This document shows positions 33,930 through 42,289 of a DNA stretch of 64,000 nt, one piece after another; position 1 is the first letter of the stretch, and each line of letters opens with the position of its first letter. The notes beneath the pieces are model-generated. The model did not search any database and was not told where the DNA came from. It worked only from the letters and a program-made list of their open reading frames with translations. The stretch covers positions 1,178,001 to 1,242,000 of the forward strand of contig NZ_CP179727.1 of the NCBI RefSeq assembly GCF_047425875.1, read 5' to 3'. The position numbers and the translations under genes were made by a program. Source of the stretch: Macrococcoides animalis. Its GTDB lineage: Bacteria; Bacillota; Bacilli; Staphylococcales; Staphylococcaceae.

Positions 33930-34550
33930 TTAAATTTCTACTATATTAGATTTTGTATTATTTTTAGATAAAAATAATACTTTTCCATATTCATCAATCA
34001 TATATGCAATTGGAATTGAGACTCCACAATTCCTATAAGATCCATCAGCATGACTTGTACCTATTACTTTACATTTTGTTTTTATTGCTAATTTCTTTGC
34101 CGCTTCTAGCCATTCTTCTAATTGTTCTTCACTGAACATTCCTACACCTATGGGGTGAAAAACGATATCTAGTTGTATGTCAGTATTAAAATCGCGATAT
34201 CCTTTTAGAATTTCCATACATAAAATATAACCCACATTATATTTTCCTAACTTGAAATGCAAGGGATGGACTAACTTTTCGATAGGAGAAGATCCTGTCT
34301 TATCACGCGAATATACTACTTTTCCAAACTCATCAATAACTACTGCAACATCTTTATTGTTTTTCCTATAGGAACTTATAATAATTTTATTATTTTCATT
34401 AGCTAGTTTTTGTACGTCTATTAATTTATCGCTATTTGAAATATATCCTTCTGGAAATAAAAAAATATCTACTTCAAGATGAGTAGTAATAGCATCTCTC
34501 AATTGGGTTATTTCTTCTTCTTGTCTAGGTTGTGCAATTAGTATCTTCAT
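33930..34550 (-). CDS. Carbon-nitrogen hydrolase (nitrilase superfamily)
   Basis: A 206-residue, short member of the nitrilase fold. The Glu of the catalytic triad is in IFLFPEGYISN (near 34), the Lys candidate in VVYSRDKTGSS (near 83) and the Cys in GYILCMEIL (near 111). It ends earlier than most amidases (about 260-300). The reaction is probably hydrolysis of an amide. Cluster neighbours are GNAT and histidine-phosphatase genes. Confidence 0.75.
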   Translation of the reverse strand: MKILIAQPRQEEEITQLRDAITTHLEVDIFLFPEGYISNSDKLIDVQKLANENNKIIISSYRKNNKDVAVVIDEFGKVVYSRDKTGSSPIEKLVHPLHFKLGKYNVGYILCMEILKGYRDFNTDIQLDIVFHPIGVGMFSEEQLEEWLEAAKKLAIKTKCKVIGTSHADGSYRNCGVSIPIAYMIDEYGKVLFLSKNNTKSNIVEI

Positions 34551-34575
34551 ATAACACTCTTTCTTAGATTTATTA

Positions 34576-35139
34576 TTAGTTCTGTATACATAATTTTTTC
34601 ACATAACCCCTACACTCATAAATTCTGTCTACTACCGTTTCATCAATTTGCTTTCTATCCGTTACATGTCCAAAAGTAAATACCGGATGAAAATAGGGAT
34701 TATAAGTACTCACTTCTCCACTTGTGAATACATGATAATATGAGTTAAATTGAGAAAATCCATTTTTTATATACCATTGATTACTTGCATCGTCTTCTCT
34801 AGTCCAAGCTTCTAAATATTCGATACCTTCTAATTTCATTCTTTCTTCAGCAACTTCTAATAATTTTTGACCTATACCTTTAGATTGATGATCAGGATGA
34901 ACTGCGATTGTCTCTATCATTGCGCCTTTTTGATGCTTATCATAGCTACAATAAGCATTTTTAATTTCGATATCGAGTAATCCATTTACTTGATTGTTTT
35001 CTACACAAATTAATTCTATACCATCGATTTTAGGTTTTGTTTGAAGAACATCATCGTAGTACTGCGTGTAAAGAAATGATAAGATTCTACCTCGAATCCA
35101 TGAGTCTTCATATTTTGATGAATAATTTAAAATTTTCAT
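34576..35139 (-). CDS. GNAT family acetyltransferase
   Basis: A 187-residue N-acetyltransferase. The acetyl-CoA loop is in AVHPDHQSKGIGQKLLEVAEERM near 78-100 (Q/R-x-x-G-x-G/A), with IEYLEAWTREDDASNQWYIKNGF after it. The acceptor is unknown. Spacing to the flanking cluster genes is 25-51 bp, consistent with one operon. Confidence 0.87.
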   Translation of the reverse strand: MKILNYSSKYEDSWIRGRILSFLYTQYYDDVLQTKPKIDGIELICVENNQVNGLLDIEIKNAYCSYDKHQKGAMIETIAVHPDHQSKGIGQKLLEVAEERMKLEGIEYLEAWTREDDASNQWYIKNGFSQFNSYYHVFTSGEVSTYNPYFHPVFTFGHVTDRKQIDETVVDRIYECRGYVKKLCIQN

Positions 35140-35190
35140 AAAAGTACCCCTTTTTCATTTCTTTTTTATTAAAAATTTTGTAGTTATTTC

Positions 35191-35799
35191 TTATATATGA
35201 GAATAAATTTGACTCGCTAAACCTTCCCAATCCATACTATCAGTATTTACAATCTTATACGGAATGACTGTATTGCTTACAGCTTTTATATAATACTCTT
35301 GAAATTGTGTAAACTTTTCAATTTCTTTTTTTAAATCATGATTACCTATTTGCGGATATCTAAGCTGGATTCGTTTGCTAATTTCACTCTTAGAAACAGT
35401 TAACAGAACACAAAGTGGATTTAATTCCATTATTTTATTTTGTATTTGAATAATGTCATGATAATTCCCAAAATGCACTATATGATTTAAATGATATCTC
35501 TCAATCACATAAAAAAGATCACTAGAAATTTTACCATGATTTATCTCATTATTAATCCAATTCGATAGTTGAGACAAATAATTCAAATGCGACTCTAATA
35601 ACGAAATATGATTATCTTTTGATATTTCAATTATCTCATCATGTTTGTTAACGTTGAGAATTTGAGTGAAGTGTTCTGTAATATAGACTGCTGAACGTTC
35701 TTTATTTGATAATGCTTGTAATTTCTTTAATTCATTAAATATCGATGATTTCCCTGTGTACGAATAACCCTCAATAATAACCCCATTAAATTTAGGCAA
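35191..35799 (-). CDS. P-loop kinase, (deoxy)nucleoside-kinase-like
   Basis: A 202-residue ATPase with Walker A EGYSYTGKSS at residues 10-19 and an ERYHLNH motif near 103, in the place of the DR(Y/F) motif of deoxynucleoside and thymidylate kinases. LTVSKSEISKRIQLR provides a lid-type Arg region near 139. It may phosphorylate a nucleoside, sugar or antibiotic; the substrate is unknown. It follows the GNAT gene 35832-36332 by 32 bp. Confidence 0.7.
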   Translation of the reverse strand: MPKFNGVIIEGYSYTGKSSIFNELKKLQALSNKERSAVYITEHFTQILNVNKHDEIIEISKDNHISLLESHLNYLSQLSNWINNEINHGKISSDLFYVIERYHLNHIVHFGNYHDIIQIQNKIMELNPLCVLLTVSKSEISKRIQLRYPQIGNHDLKKEIEKFTQFQEYYIKAVSNTVIPYKIVNTDSMDWEGLASQIYSHI

Positions 35800-35831
35800 A
35801 AAATCCCTCCTTATTTATTGCTTTATATACT

Positions 35832-36332
35832 TCACTTCTCTACAAAATGAACAATATGTTTCAAACCGTTCTTATCAAATATTTTATGTTTCTTCATACC
35901 TATTTTTGCAGCTACCGTTTGAGAAGGTAGATTATCTATAGTTGAATATGAATATATTTGTTCAAATCCTAAAAAATCAAAAGCATAGTCCATACATGCT
36001 TTCGCCGCTTCTGAGGCATAACCTTTGTTACAGTATTCTTTGATAATATGAAATCCAATCTCGGATAGAACCTCTCCATCAATATGTTGCATCGTTATAC
36101 CACAGTCACCTAAAAATGTTCCATCTTCCTTCAGAATAACCGCCCATAGACCACAATTATACGTAGCATAATTTCCTATATTCCACTTAATCCATTCTTC
36201 AATCTCATGCTCATTAAACGGAGAATCATAGTATTGCATAGATATGGAATCAGAGAGGACTTTGCCTAGATTTTCGTTGTCATTTTCTCTTAACTCACGT
36301 AGGATTAAACGTTCCGTTTCTAAAATAACCAA
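35832..36332 (-). CDS. GNAT acetyltransferase, RimJ/RimL type
   Basis: A 166-residue protein beginning (M)VILETERLILREL, the usual N-terminus of RimJ/L-like enzymes, with KEYCNKGYASEAAKACMDYAFDFLG as the CoA-binding motif. A TTG at 36332, ten bases after AGGGAG, gives this family-typical start; a GTG three codons upstream is too close. It is the first gene of the 32.8-36.3 kb cluster. Confidence 0.83.
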   Translation of the reverse strand: MVILETERLILRELRENDNENLGKVLSDSISMQYYDSPFNEHEIEEWIKWNIGNYATYNCGLWAVILKEDGTFLGDCGITMQHIDGEVLSEIGFHIIKEYCNKGYASEAAKACMDYAFDFLGFEQIYSYSTIDNLPSQTVAAKIGMKKHKIFDKNGLKHIVHFVEK

Positions 36333-36508
36333 GTAAATCACACTCCCTAAAAGTCTGTTTTGTATTGCTAATTAGCATCTCTATATTCTTTTATCTTTTT
36401 TGACTATTAAATTAGTTGCTAAATATTGTTTTACGAATTTACCTTATTCATTAATTTTTAATGTCATCAGTTTTAATAAAAAAAGATATCCATGTAATCC
36501 ATACCTTC

Positions 36509-36562
36509 AATGAAAAACTCCCTACTGACAGTTAAATACGTTAATTGACAATAGGGAGTTTA
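36509..36562 (-). terminator. Terminator after the MutT-like Nudix gene
   Basis: AAACTCCCTACTG / CAATAGGGAGTTT, with a T run on the minus strand, 34 bp beyond the stop at 36597. Confidence 0.78.
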
Positions 36563-36596
36563 TTCAAAGTAATTATTTATTTCGAGATTTTACGAA

Positions 36597-37061
36597 TTAA
36601 TATAATTTAATATCCCAATTCTCTCCGTCCTCATTTAGTTCATAAAAAAATTCAGATAGTTCTGGGTTAATAAATATTTCGTACATCTCCATAAAATCAT
36701 TACTTACTTTGTAATTTTTTAATTCATCCTTTTTTATCCAGAATACCTCTCCCTCTGATGAAGATTGCAACTCACCTGTAAAATCAGTTGTTTTATAGAG
36801 TAGCACGATATATCTCTCATTTGACTCAGTCATAAACTGTTTAATACCACATAGTTTAGGATTTCGAACAGTTAATCCTGTCTCCTCCAGAACTTCACGA
36901 ACAACCGAAGCATGAAAGGATTCACCCTCTTCAACATGTCCTCCAGGAAATGTAACACCTGGCCACGATTTTCCTTGTCTATCCTGAACTAATATATAAT
37001 CGTCAAGTCGTTCCACCATACACATATTCGTAATAATTGCCATCTGTGCTCTACTCATCAT
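36597..37061 (-). CDS. Nudix hydrolase, 8-oxo-dGTP diphosphatase-like (MutT/MutX)
   Basis: A 154-residue Nudix protein with a complete box GGHVEEGESFHASVVREVLEETGL near 40-63. RQGKSWPGVTFPGG just before it fits the substrate strand of MutX-type enzymes that clean oxidised nucleotides. GAGGGCAT lies before ATG ATG. It is separated from the downstream cluster by a terminator and is the last chromosomal-looking gene before the att-like repeats. Confidence 0.87.
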   Translation of the reverse strand: MMSRAQMAIITNMCMVERLDDYILVQDRQGKSWPGVTFPGGHVEEGESFHASVVREVLEETGLTVRNPKLCGIKQFMTESNERYIVLLYKTTDFTGELQSSSEGEVFWIKKDELKNYKVSNDFMEMYEIFINPELSEFFYELNEDGENWDIKLY

Positions 37062-37230
37062 ATGCCCTCATCTCAGTCCTATTTAATTCGATTATAACAT
37101 TTGTTACAATAACCAAAAATAGTAGCCGAAGCTCTACTGTATACAACATAAATTTTATATTTTTTCGAAAATCATTTCTTATAATAAATATTAGCACATC
37201 TCTCAATCATGAGGTTATACCAATAAAAAA

Positions 37231-37320
37231 CCTCATCACTTATGATAACTCTGAGCGTATCTCTGAAGACTGCGGTATTTCCCAGAAAATAACCGCATTA
37301 TTTGTGATAACTTTCAGCGT
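37231..37320. repeat. Two tandem SCC-type att-like repeats
   Basis: Copy 1 (37231-37282) contains CATCACTTATGATAACTC, copy 2 (37292-37346) contains GCATTATTTGTGATAACTT. After each core comes a shared arm with GAGCGTATC or CAGCGTATC, then AAGACTGCGGT. The core TTATCAYAARTGATG matches the 3' end of rlmH (TTATCATAAATGA at 54349-54361). This is the pattern left by staphylococcal cassette insertion. The 358-bp gap 37062-37419 holds nothing else recognisable. Confidence 0.75.
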
Positions 37321-37419
37321 ATCGATTAAGACTGCGGTTTATTTCAATTGTTAAAGGTGTCATCAAATATTAAAGCTATGCTTTTTATAATAAATGACAT
37401 AAGATTATCAAGTTTATCA

Positions 37420-37962
37420 TTATATCCTTCTAACCTCATTAAACAATTGCTCTATTACATTCATTGCTTTTGGATTACTTTCAAAAATTTTATTTTCTTC
37501 TACAGTAAAATTTATATTTAAAGGTAAATCTATATCAGTTGTTGCATTTGCCCAGTCGTTTAAAGAATAACTTTGTTTAGTATATCTACCATTACCTGAA
37601 TTATTTTTCTTGGTTAAATGCTCTTTTTCATGAATTTCATCTACCATGACAGATATACGATCCATTAATACATGTACATTTTTACTAACTGGATCTTGAT
37701 CAATAGACTGGAGTTCAATAATAAAATGCCAATACCTTTTGTCAAAATAGAAGCTTCCCTCAATATACATCCAATTAGTTAAGTCATACTTAGCTATGCT
37801 TCTTTTTCTCGTATATGCACTCGATCCTTGACTACCTTTCTTCACTACACCATCAAATGATTTCTCCAAATATAGTTTTAGTAGCTCACGTAAATCATCT
37901 CTTTCATTTTCTCTAGCACCGTTATATTTATCTTTCATATCTTGAAACTGATTAACTTTCAT
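37420..37962 (-). CDS. Unknown protein, third gene of the kinase cassette
   Basis: A 180-residue hydrophilic protein. The N-terminal helix region is highly charged (GARENERDDLRELLKLYLEKSF). A central beta-rich part (NWMYIEGSFYFDKRYWHFII) is followed by MDRISVMVDEIHEKEH. There is no signal peptide, membrane helix or recognised catalytic motif. The start codon lies 4 bp after the stop of the 84-residue gene, so translation is probably coupled. Its position as the distal gene of a Ser/Thr-kinase operon in an SCC-like island suggests an effector, substrate or regulator of that kinase. Confidence 0.7.
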   Translation of the reverse strand: MKVNQFQDMKDKYNGARENERDDLRELLKLYLEKSFDGVVKKGSQGSSAYTRKRSIAKYDLTNWMYIEGSFYFDKRYWHFIIELQSIDQDPVSKNVHVLMDRISVMVDEIHEKEHLTKKNNSGNGRYTKQSYSLNDWANATTDIDLPLNINFTVEENKIFESNPKAMNVIEQLFNEVRRI

Positions 37963-37966
37963 CTCT

Positions 37967-38221
37967 TCAATCTCCCTGTTCTGTCAAAATATCTTCAATC
38001 ATTGGGTCAATTCCAAAATTAATTACTTCTTTAACAAGATCTTGTGCATAAAATCTATTCACTGAACAAGCAACAAAGACTAAAATTTTAGCGGATATCT
38101 CTAAAACTATAAATGAAAATGACATTTTAAGAATGGTTGATGTGAGTTTTGCAAATCCATCGTATCGATTATAATCTTTACCTGCCACGTCAATATAATT
38201 ATTAGATATCTTTTCTATCAT
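37967..38221 (-). CDS. Unknown 84-residue protein, second gene of the kinase cassette
   Basis: A short protein beginning MIEKISNNYIDVAGKDYNRYDGFAK, with a hydrophobic amphipathic middle (FSFIVLEISAKILVFVACSV) and an acidic C-terminus (PMIEDILTEQGD). No family recognised. Its start lies inside a 20-bp tandem repeat that also forms the kinase C-terminus, 16 bp after the kinase stop. It is followed immediately by the 180-residue gene. Confidence 0.6.
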   Translation of the reverse strand: MIEKISNNYIDVAGKDYNRYDGFAKLTSTILKMSFSFIVLEISAKILVFVACSVNRFYAQDLVKEVINFGIDPMIEDILTEQGD

Positions 38222-38280
38222 AATTTGATCTTTTCTATCATAATTTGAGCTTTTTTATCATAATTTGAGCTTTTTTATCA
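38211..38280 (-). repeat. 20-bp tandem repeat at the kinase/84-residue gene junction
   Basis: Three and a half units, minus-strand consensus ATGATARAAAAGMTCAAATT. Two units are identical (ATGATAAAAAAGCTCAAATT); the others carry G and A variants. Since 20 is not a multiple of three, each unit shifts frame: the kinase ends in QIMIKKLKL within the array, and the next gene starts on the ATG of the last unit. Confidence 0.85.
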
Positions 38281-39533
38281 TCATTTTCCATGCATTTAAT
38301 AATAGCCTGATTAATATTATTATGCTTACTAGCTATTAATTCACATATTCTGTTTCCTGCTAATCCATATAAATATTCTAAAACATCATCTTCATATTTG
38401 CCTTTTATAATCTTAGCTAACATCTTCTCATCATGATTTTTATCATTGATAATTTCTATCCTGCGTTCAAAGTTTATATACAAATCGCTAGCATTATTAA
38501 AACGGTAATCTGGATTTTCATTACATGCTTTGTCAACTAAGCTCTTAAATTGATGGTCATCAGATTTTATTTCTCCTGTTAATACAAAAGTTAATACTCT
38601 CCCTAAAGAATATACATCACTTTTCATATCTCCATCTTTAAGTAACATGAACTGTTCAGGAGCACAATAATAGAATTGTCCTACACCATATGTGGTTAAA
38701 GTTTGATGAGAGCTAAACATATTCAAATCTTTACCTAGACCAAAATCTGAAATTTTAATCATGCCATTCAGAATAAATATATTAGTAGGACTTAAATCTC
38801 TATGTATAATATTCCTCTCATGTACTTTACTCATTATATCCAATATTTGTCTAATTAACGAAAGCCTTTGTTCAAAAGTTATATCATAATCATTTATATA
38901 TTTTTCTAAAGTCACTTCTGCTTTTTCCATTTGGTAAGAAACACTTTGATCATCAAAGTCATATACCTTTATAATATTCGGTAAGTCATTCAATGATTTT
39001 GTAATATTAAACTCTCTCTTGAAGCGGCTTCTTATTGCATTATCAACAACAAAATCCTCTTTAAGTTTTTTTACTATATATCCAGTAGATTGTTGTAAAT
39101 ACACGTTAGCATAGCCACCACTAGCAACATATATTAAATCTTTATTAATACTAACTAATTTAATTTTACTATTATTACTTTTAATTAAATCATATGAATA
39201 TGCTCTTATTATTCTTCGTAGCTCTTGAAGAATTATAGTCGAATGGCTAATTGCATCTACTTCATCGCTTTTACGTTCTGTTAAAATGAATTCTTTACTA
39301 AGAATCAATGTAAAAAACTGATTAATCTTACCTTTGTTATATAAATCAATTAAGTTATTACAAACGTAAAGCCATCTACTTGGAAATCCCTGTTTATAAT
39401 TATCTCTATAATTAAAGTATTGATTAAAGAATTCTACTAGCTTTGCTCCTGTTTTATAACTATATAAATCACCTTCATCTCCAATAAATACATTTGATAT
39501 CTCTTTAAATGCTTCATTTAGCAATGTCCTCAC
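38238..39533 (-). CDS. Eukaryotic-type Ser/Thr protein kinase with unknown N-terminal domain
   Basis: A 431-residue cytosolic Hanks-type kinase with no PASTA repeats and no membrane helix, so it is not the housekeeping PknB/Stk1. Residues 1-130 are a helical domain I do not recognise. The kinase domain spans about 132-355: glycine loop ASGGYANVYL (137-146), ATP-binding Lys 155/156 in YIVKKLK, HRDLSPTNIF (244-253; Asp 246, Asn 251), DFG (263-265), APEQF (291-295) and DVYSLGRV (306-313). All catalytic residues are present. Residues 356-431 are a helical tail ending in the repeat-derived KAQIMIKKLKL. It is first in a three-gene operon next to the att repeats. Stk2, a similar kinase in staphylococci, gives phage-triggered cell death; the same role here is inference. 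Confidence 0.85.
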   Translation of the reverse strand: MRTLLNEAFKEISNVFIGDEGDLYSYKTGAKLVEFFNQYFNYRDNYKQGFPSRWLYVCNNLIDLYNKGKINQFFTLILSKEFILTERKSDEVDAISHSTIILQELRRIIRAYSYDLIKSNNSKIKLVSINKDLIYVASGGYANVYLQQSTGYIVKKLKEDFVVDNAIRSRFKREFNITKSLNDLPNIIKVYDFDDQSVSYQMEKAEVTLEKYINDYDITFEQRLSLIRQILDIMSKVHERNIIHRDLSPTNIFILNGMIKISDFGLGKDLNMFSSHQTLTTYGVGQFYYCAPEQFMLLKDGDMKSDVYSLGRVLTFVLTGEIKSDDHQFKSLVDKACNENPDYRFNNASDLYINFERRIEIINDKNHDEKMLAKIIKGKYEDDVLEYLYGLAGNRICELIASKHNNINQAIIKCMENDDKKAQIMIKKLKL

Positions 39534-39591
39534 TACTCCAATTTTTGATAATTTGTATCAGTTATTTTCAATTCGATTATCTCACAATCAC

Positions 39592-39982
39592 ACTTGTTTG
39601 ATATGATTATATTACTTAACTAGAAAAGGGAGCATTGATTATGTCACAAATAAAACTGAATGATTTACTTGGCTTTTCTGAAGAAGAAATGAATCATGTG
39701 AAAATTAAATTCAACCAATCAAATGGTTTTGTTGATCCTATGGAAGTATTTAAACAAAATCCAGAAGAAGTGAATACACAATGGCTATTTTGGAGGAACA
39801 AATCGAGATACTTTAATGTAGGTCAGACAGCCGTATGTTTACTCAAACTTTCCTACGATACGTGGTTACTTACGACGATTAAGAAAGTGACGAAAGAGTT
39901 AGGTGTATTAGAAGGTATCAATTATGAAGGTGTTGAACTGTCACAATACGAAAAATATTATGATCGAGTTATCATCAAGTTT
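39592..39982 (+). repeat. Direct repeat copy 1 (391 bp)
   Basis: Nearly identical to 53150-53540. Both begin at ACTTGTTTGATATGATTATA, include a promoter-like region, GGGAG and start codon, and about 345 bp of the same gene. Copy 1 ends where the IS element begins. Confidence 0.92.
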
Positions 39983-40003
39983 GGAATGTCAACAGTTTCT
40001 TAG
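39635..40003 (+). pseudogene. GIY-YIG-associated protein, 5' part, cut by an IS element
   Basis: The first 114 codons (MSQIKLNDLLGFSEEEMNHV to YYDRVIIKF) match the N-terminal half of the 277-codon GIY-YIG pseudogene at 53199-54029. After codon 116 the frame runs into the end of the IS and stops (GMSTVS). The nuclease domain is therefore absent. GGGAG lies before ATG at 39641; the 39635 start is two codons upstream. Confidence 0.8.
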
Positions 40004-40009
40004 ACACTT

Positions 40010-40860
40010 TTCATGTGTAAATTTTTAAACGCCACAGGCGTTAAATAATGTAATGAAGAATGTGGTCTAAAATTGTTGTACCAATTCACATAATCAAATA
40101 ATTCGGTTTCTAACTGGTTCAAGTCTTCAAATTTCATTTGTTTTACAAATTCAGTTTTTATTGCTTTCATCGTTGCTTCTGCAACGGCGTTATCATAAGG
40201 ACAGCCTTTTATACTTAATGAACGGTTTGATGTTAAATGTTTTTAATACTTCATCTATCAATTTGTTGTCGAATTCTTTCCTCTATCTGTATGGAATAAT
40301 TCTATTTGTTCTAAATTATGATTAATTTTACTAATTGCTTTCGTCACTAAATGGGCGTCTTTATTTTTGCCTGCACTATAACCAACGATTTCTCTATTGA
40401 AGAGATCAATAAATAAACATATGTAATGCCATGTTCCTGTGACTTTAACATACGTTAAATCACTGCCTAAACTTCTAAAGGCTGTTCCCTTGTAAATGAA
40501 CGATTCAAGAGATTTTTTATTAATTTTTCATTTGTTTCTTTCTGATGATTTTTATATTTAGCTTTAGTATAAACTGATATTAAATTATATTTTTTCTTAA
40601 TACGACCTATTTTTCGTCTAGATACAATAATACCTAATTTATTTAATTCATTTTTAATTCTTCTTGTACCAAAGCTCTTTCTATTTAAGTTAAAAGTACT
40701 AACGATAGCTTGTTCTAATTCCAAGTCATCTTTTTTTGGTTTATTTGGCGTTCTTTTTATTGAATCATAATAAGTGCTTCTTGGTATTTTTAGGACTTTG
40801 CACATTGCTGATACTGAATATTGATGTGCATTACGTTGAATGACTACTATTTTCGTCCCA
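40010..40860 (-). pseudogene. IS3-family transposase orfB, frameshifted
   Basis: Pieces of one integrase-core transposase in different frames: MCKVLKIPRSTYYDSIKR to NRSFTREQPLEV (40467-40805, HTH_21 region), then GSDLTYVKVTGTWHYICLF to ELFHTDRGKN with the first catalytic Asp regions (about 40265-40490), then SLSIKGCPYDNAVAEATMKA to PVAFKNLHMKSV (to about 40013). At least two frameshifts, near 40490 and 40260, make it inactive. Confidence 0.88.
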
Positions 40861-41128
40861 TGATCAGCGCTGCTTGCTTTAAAATATCGTTTTCCATCTT
40901 CAATTGTTGATTTTCTTTACGTAGCTTTCTGAGCTCTTTTTCATCATTAGTTAGATTATCAGCAGCATTAAATGAACCACTATTTTGATGATGCTTAATC
41001 CATTTATCTAACGTCGAAGGTGTTAGATCATATTCTCTAACAATATCTGATTTAGATTTTCCATTTTCAAATAAACGAACCATTTGAAGTTTAAATTCAG
41101 GTGTAAATGTTCTTCTTTGTCTAGCCAT
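40847..41128 (-). CDS. IS3-family transposase orfA
   Basis: A 93-residue HTH protein (MARQRRTFTPEFKLQMVRLF, then SKSDIVREYDLTPSTLDKWIK) with a C-terminal leucine-zipper coiled coil (LRKLRKENQQLKMENDILKQA), as in IS150-type OrfA. It overlaps orfB, which would normally be joined by -1 frameshifting. OrfA is intact but orfB is not, so the element cannot transpose by itself. Confidence 0.9.
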   Translation of the reverse strand: MARQRRTFTPEFKLQMVRLFENGKSKSDIVREYDLTPSTLDKWIKHHQNSGSFNAADNLTNDEKELRKLRKENQQLKMENDILKQAALIMGRK

Positions 41129-41286
41129 AATAAAATCGCCTACTTTCTTAATTTAACAATACATTCCCTCAGGAAAGTTGTCCAATTAAGTGTAGACGAT
41201 TCAAAATAATATATTAACTACGAAAGAAATTCCTCCAATCTTATGAGCCGTCGGAGAAATTATTAAATATATTAAATTCTATTTAA

Positions 41287-41364
41287 TTAATCCCTTGTAT
41301 AACCTTCTTTATCTTTGTTTAAAATCCAATTACCACCGTTCTGATAGCTTGCATAACTTAACCA
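41287..41364 (-). pseudogene. tspO remnant, C-terminal piece
   Basis: Minus-strand frame reads WLSYASYQNGGNWILNKDK then EGYTRD and stop, differing at one residue from the end of the intact TspO (31267-31746). Upstream sequence is unrelated. The N-terminal piece of the same gene is at 43940-44215, with about 2.6 kb between. Confidence 0.88.
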
Positions 41365-41536
41365 TAAAACTCTTTTATCAATATTTATTTATAAATTTCC
41401 TGTTTTTTAAAATACTTAGTTTTGCTTTACATCAGTTTAATTCATACTTAATATTCTGAAAAATTACTACATTTAAATTTCGTATTTGTTGATATTGATG
41501 CTTGTAATATCTAAAAATCATAAAATGCTTTACAGA

Positions 41537-42274
41537 TTAAACAGTGGCAGTAACTCCACCATCAATCACAAATTCTGATCCTGTAGAGTATCTAGCTTCG
41601 TCAGATGCTAAGAAGATAATCATATGAGACACTTCTTTAGCTTCAGCAACACGGCGCATAGGAATAGTTTGTTTAAATTTCTCTACCGCTTCTTTTACAC
41701 CAGGTTGCTCAAGCATCTGTGTATGAATTACACCTGGATGCACAGAATTTACTGTAATATTATAAGGTGAAAGTTCTCTTGCCGCTGCTTTTGTCATACC
41801 TCTGACTGCAAATTTAGTATCCGTATAACCTATTGCTCCGCCTACTAAGCCATTCATCGATGAAATATTAATGATTGTACCTGACTTTTGCGTTTTCATA
41901 ATTTCTGAAACATATTTAATACCTAAAAAAACAGAGACTTGATTGATATTGATAATCTTCATATAATCTTCTAAAGTAATCTCATCAATCTTCATATTAT
42001 ATGTAATACCTGCATTGTTTACTAAAACATCAACGCGTCCCCACTTATCATATGTTTCCTTAATCACACGTTTCCAATCTTCTTCATCAGCTACATTATG
42101 CTTTATAAACAATGCTTTCTCACCTAATTGTTTAGCAACTTCATTTCCTTTTTCTTCATTAATATCTGTAATAACAACTTTAGCTCCTTCTGCAATCGCA
42201 CATTCTGCATGAACTTTTCCCATACCTTGTGCAGCGCCTGTAATTATCATCACTTTATCTTTTATTCGTTCCAT
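41537..42274 (-). CDS. SDR oxidoreductase 1
   Basis: A 245-residue classical short-chain dehydrogenase: IITGAAQGMGKVHAE (TGxxxGxG, near 10), VLVNNAGITYN (near 85), Ser in INISSMNG (near 139) and YTDTKFAV (Tyr/Lys near 152), GxxxT in HPGVIHTQM. Resembles 3-hydroxyacyl or cyclic-alcohol dehydrogenases; the substrate is unknown. It ends the MarR-SDR-SDR operon, 15 bp after SDR 2. Confidence 0.88.
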   Translation of the reverse strand: MERIKDKVMIITGAAQGMGKVHAECAIAEGAKVVITDINEEKGNEVAKQLGEKALFIKHNVADEEDWKRVIKETYDKWGRVDVLVNNAGITYNMKIDEITLEDYMKIININQVSVFLGIKYVSEIMKTQKSGTIINISSMNGLVGGAIGYTDTKFAVRGMTKAAARELSPYNITVNSVHPGVIHTQMLEQPGVKEAVEKFKQTIPMRRVAEAKEVSHMIIFLASDEARYSTGSEFVIDGGVTATV

Positions 42275-42289
42275 TATAACCCCTCCTTA

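Larger units (their letters stand above)
39987..41199 (-). mobile_element. IS3-family (IS150-like) insertion sequence, decayed
   Basis: About 1.2 kb bounded by imperfect terminal inverted repeats: TGTCAACAGTTTCTTAGACA at 39987-40006 and, on the other strand, CGTCTACACTTAATTGGACA at 41198-41179. It holds orfA and a broken orfB. The left end interrupts the duplicated gene. No target-site duplication is evident, so a deletion or recombination probably followed insertion. Confidence 0.85.
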
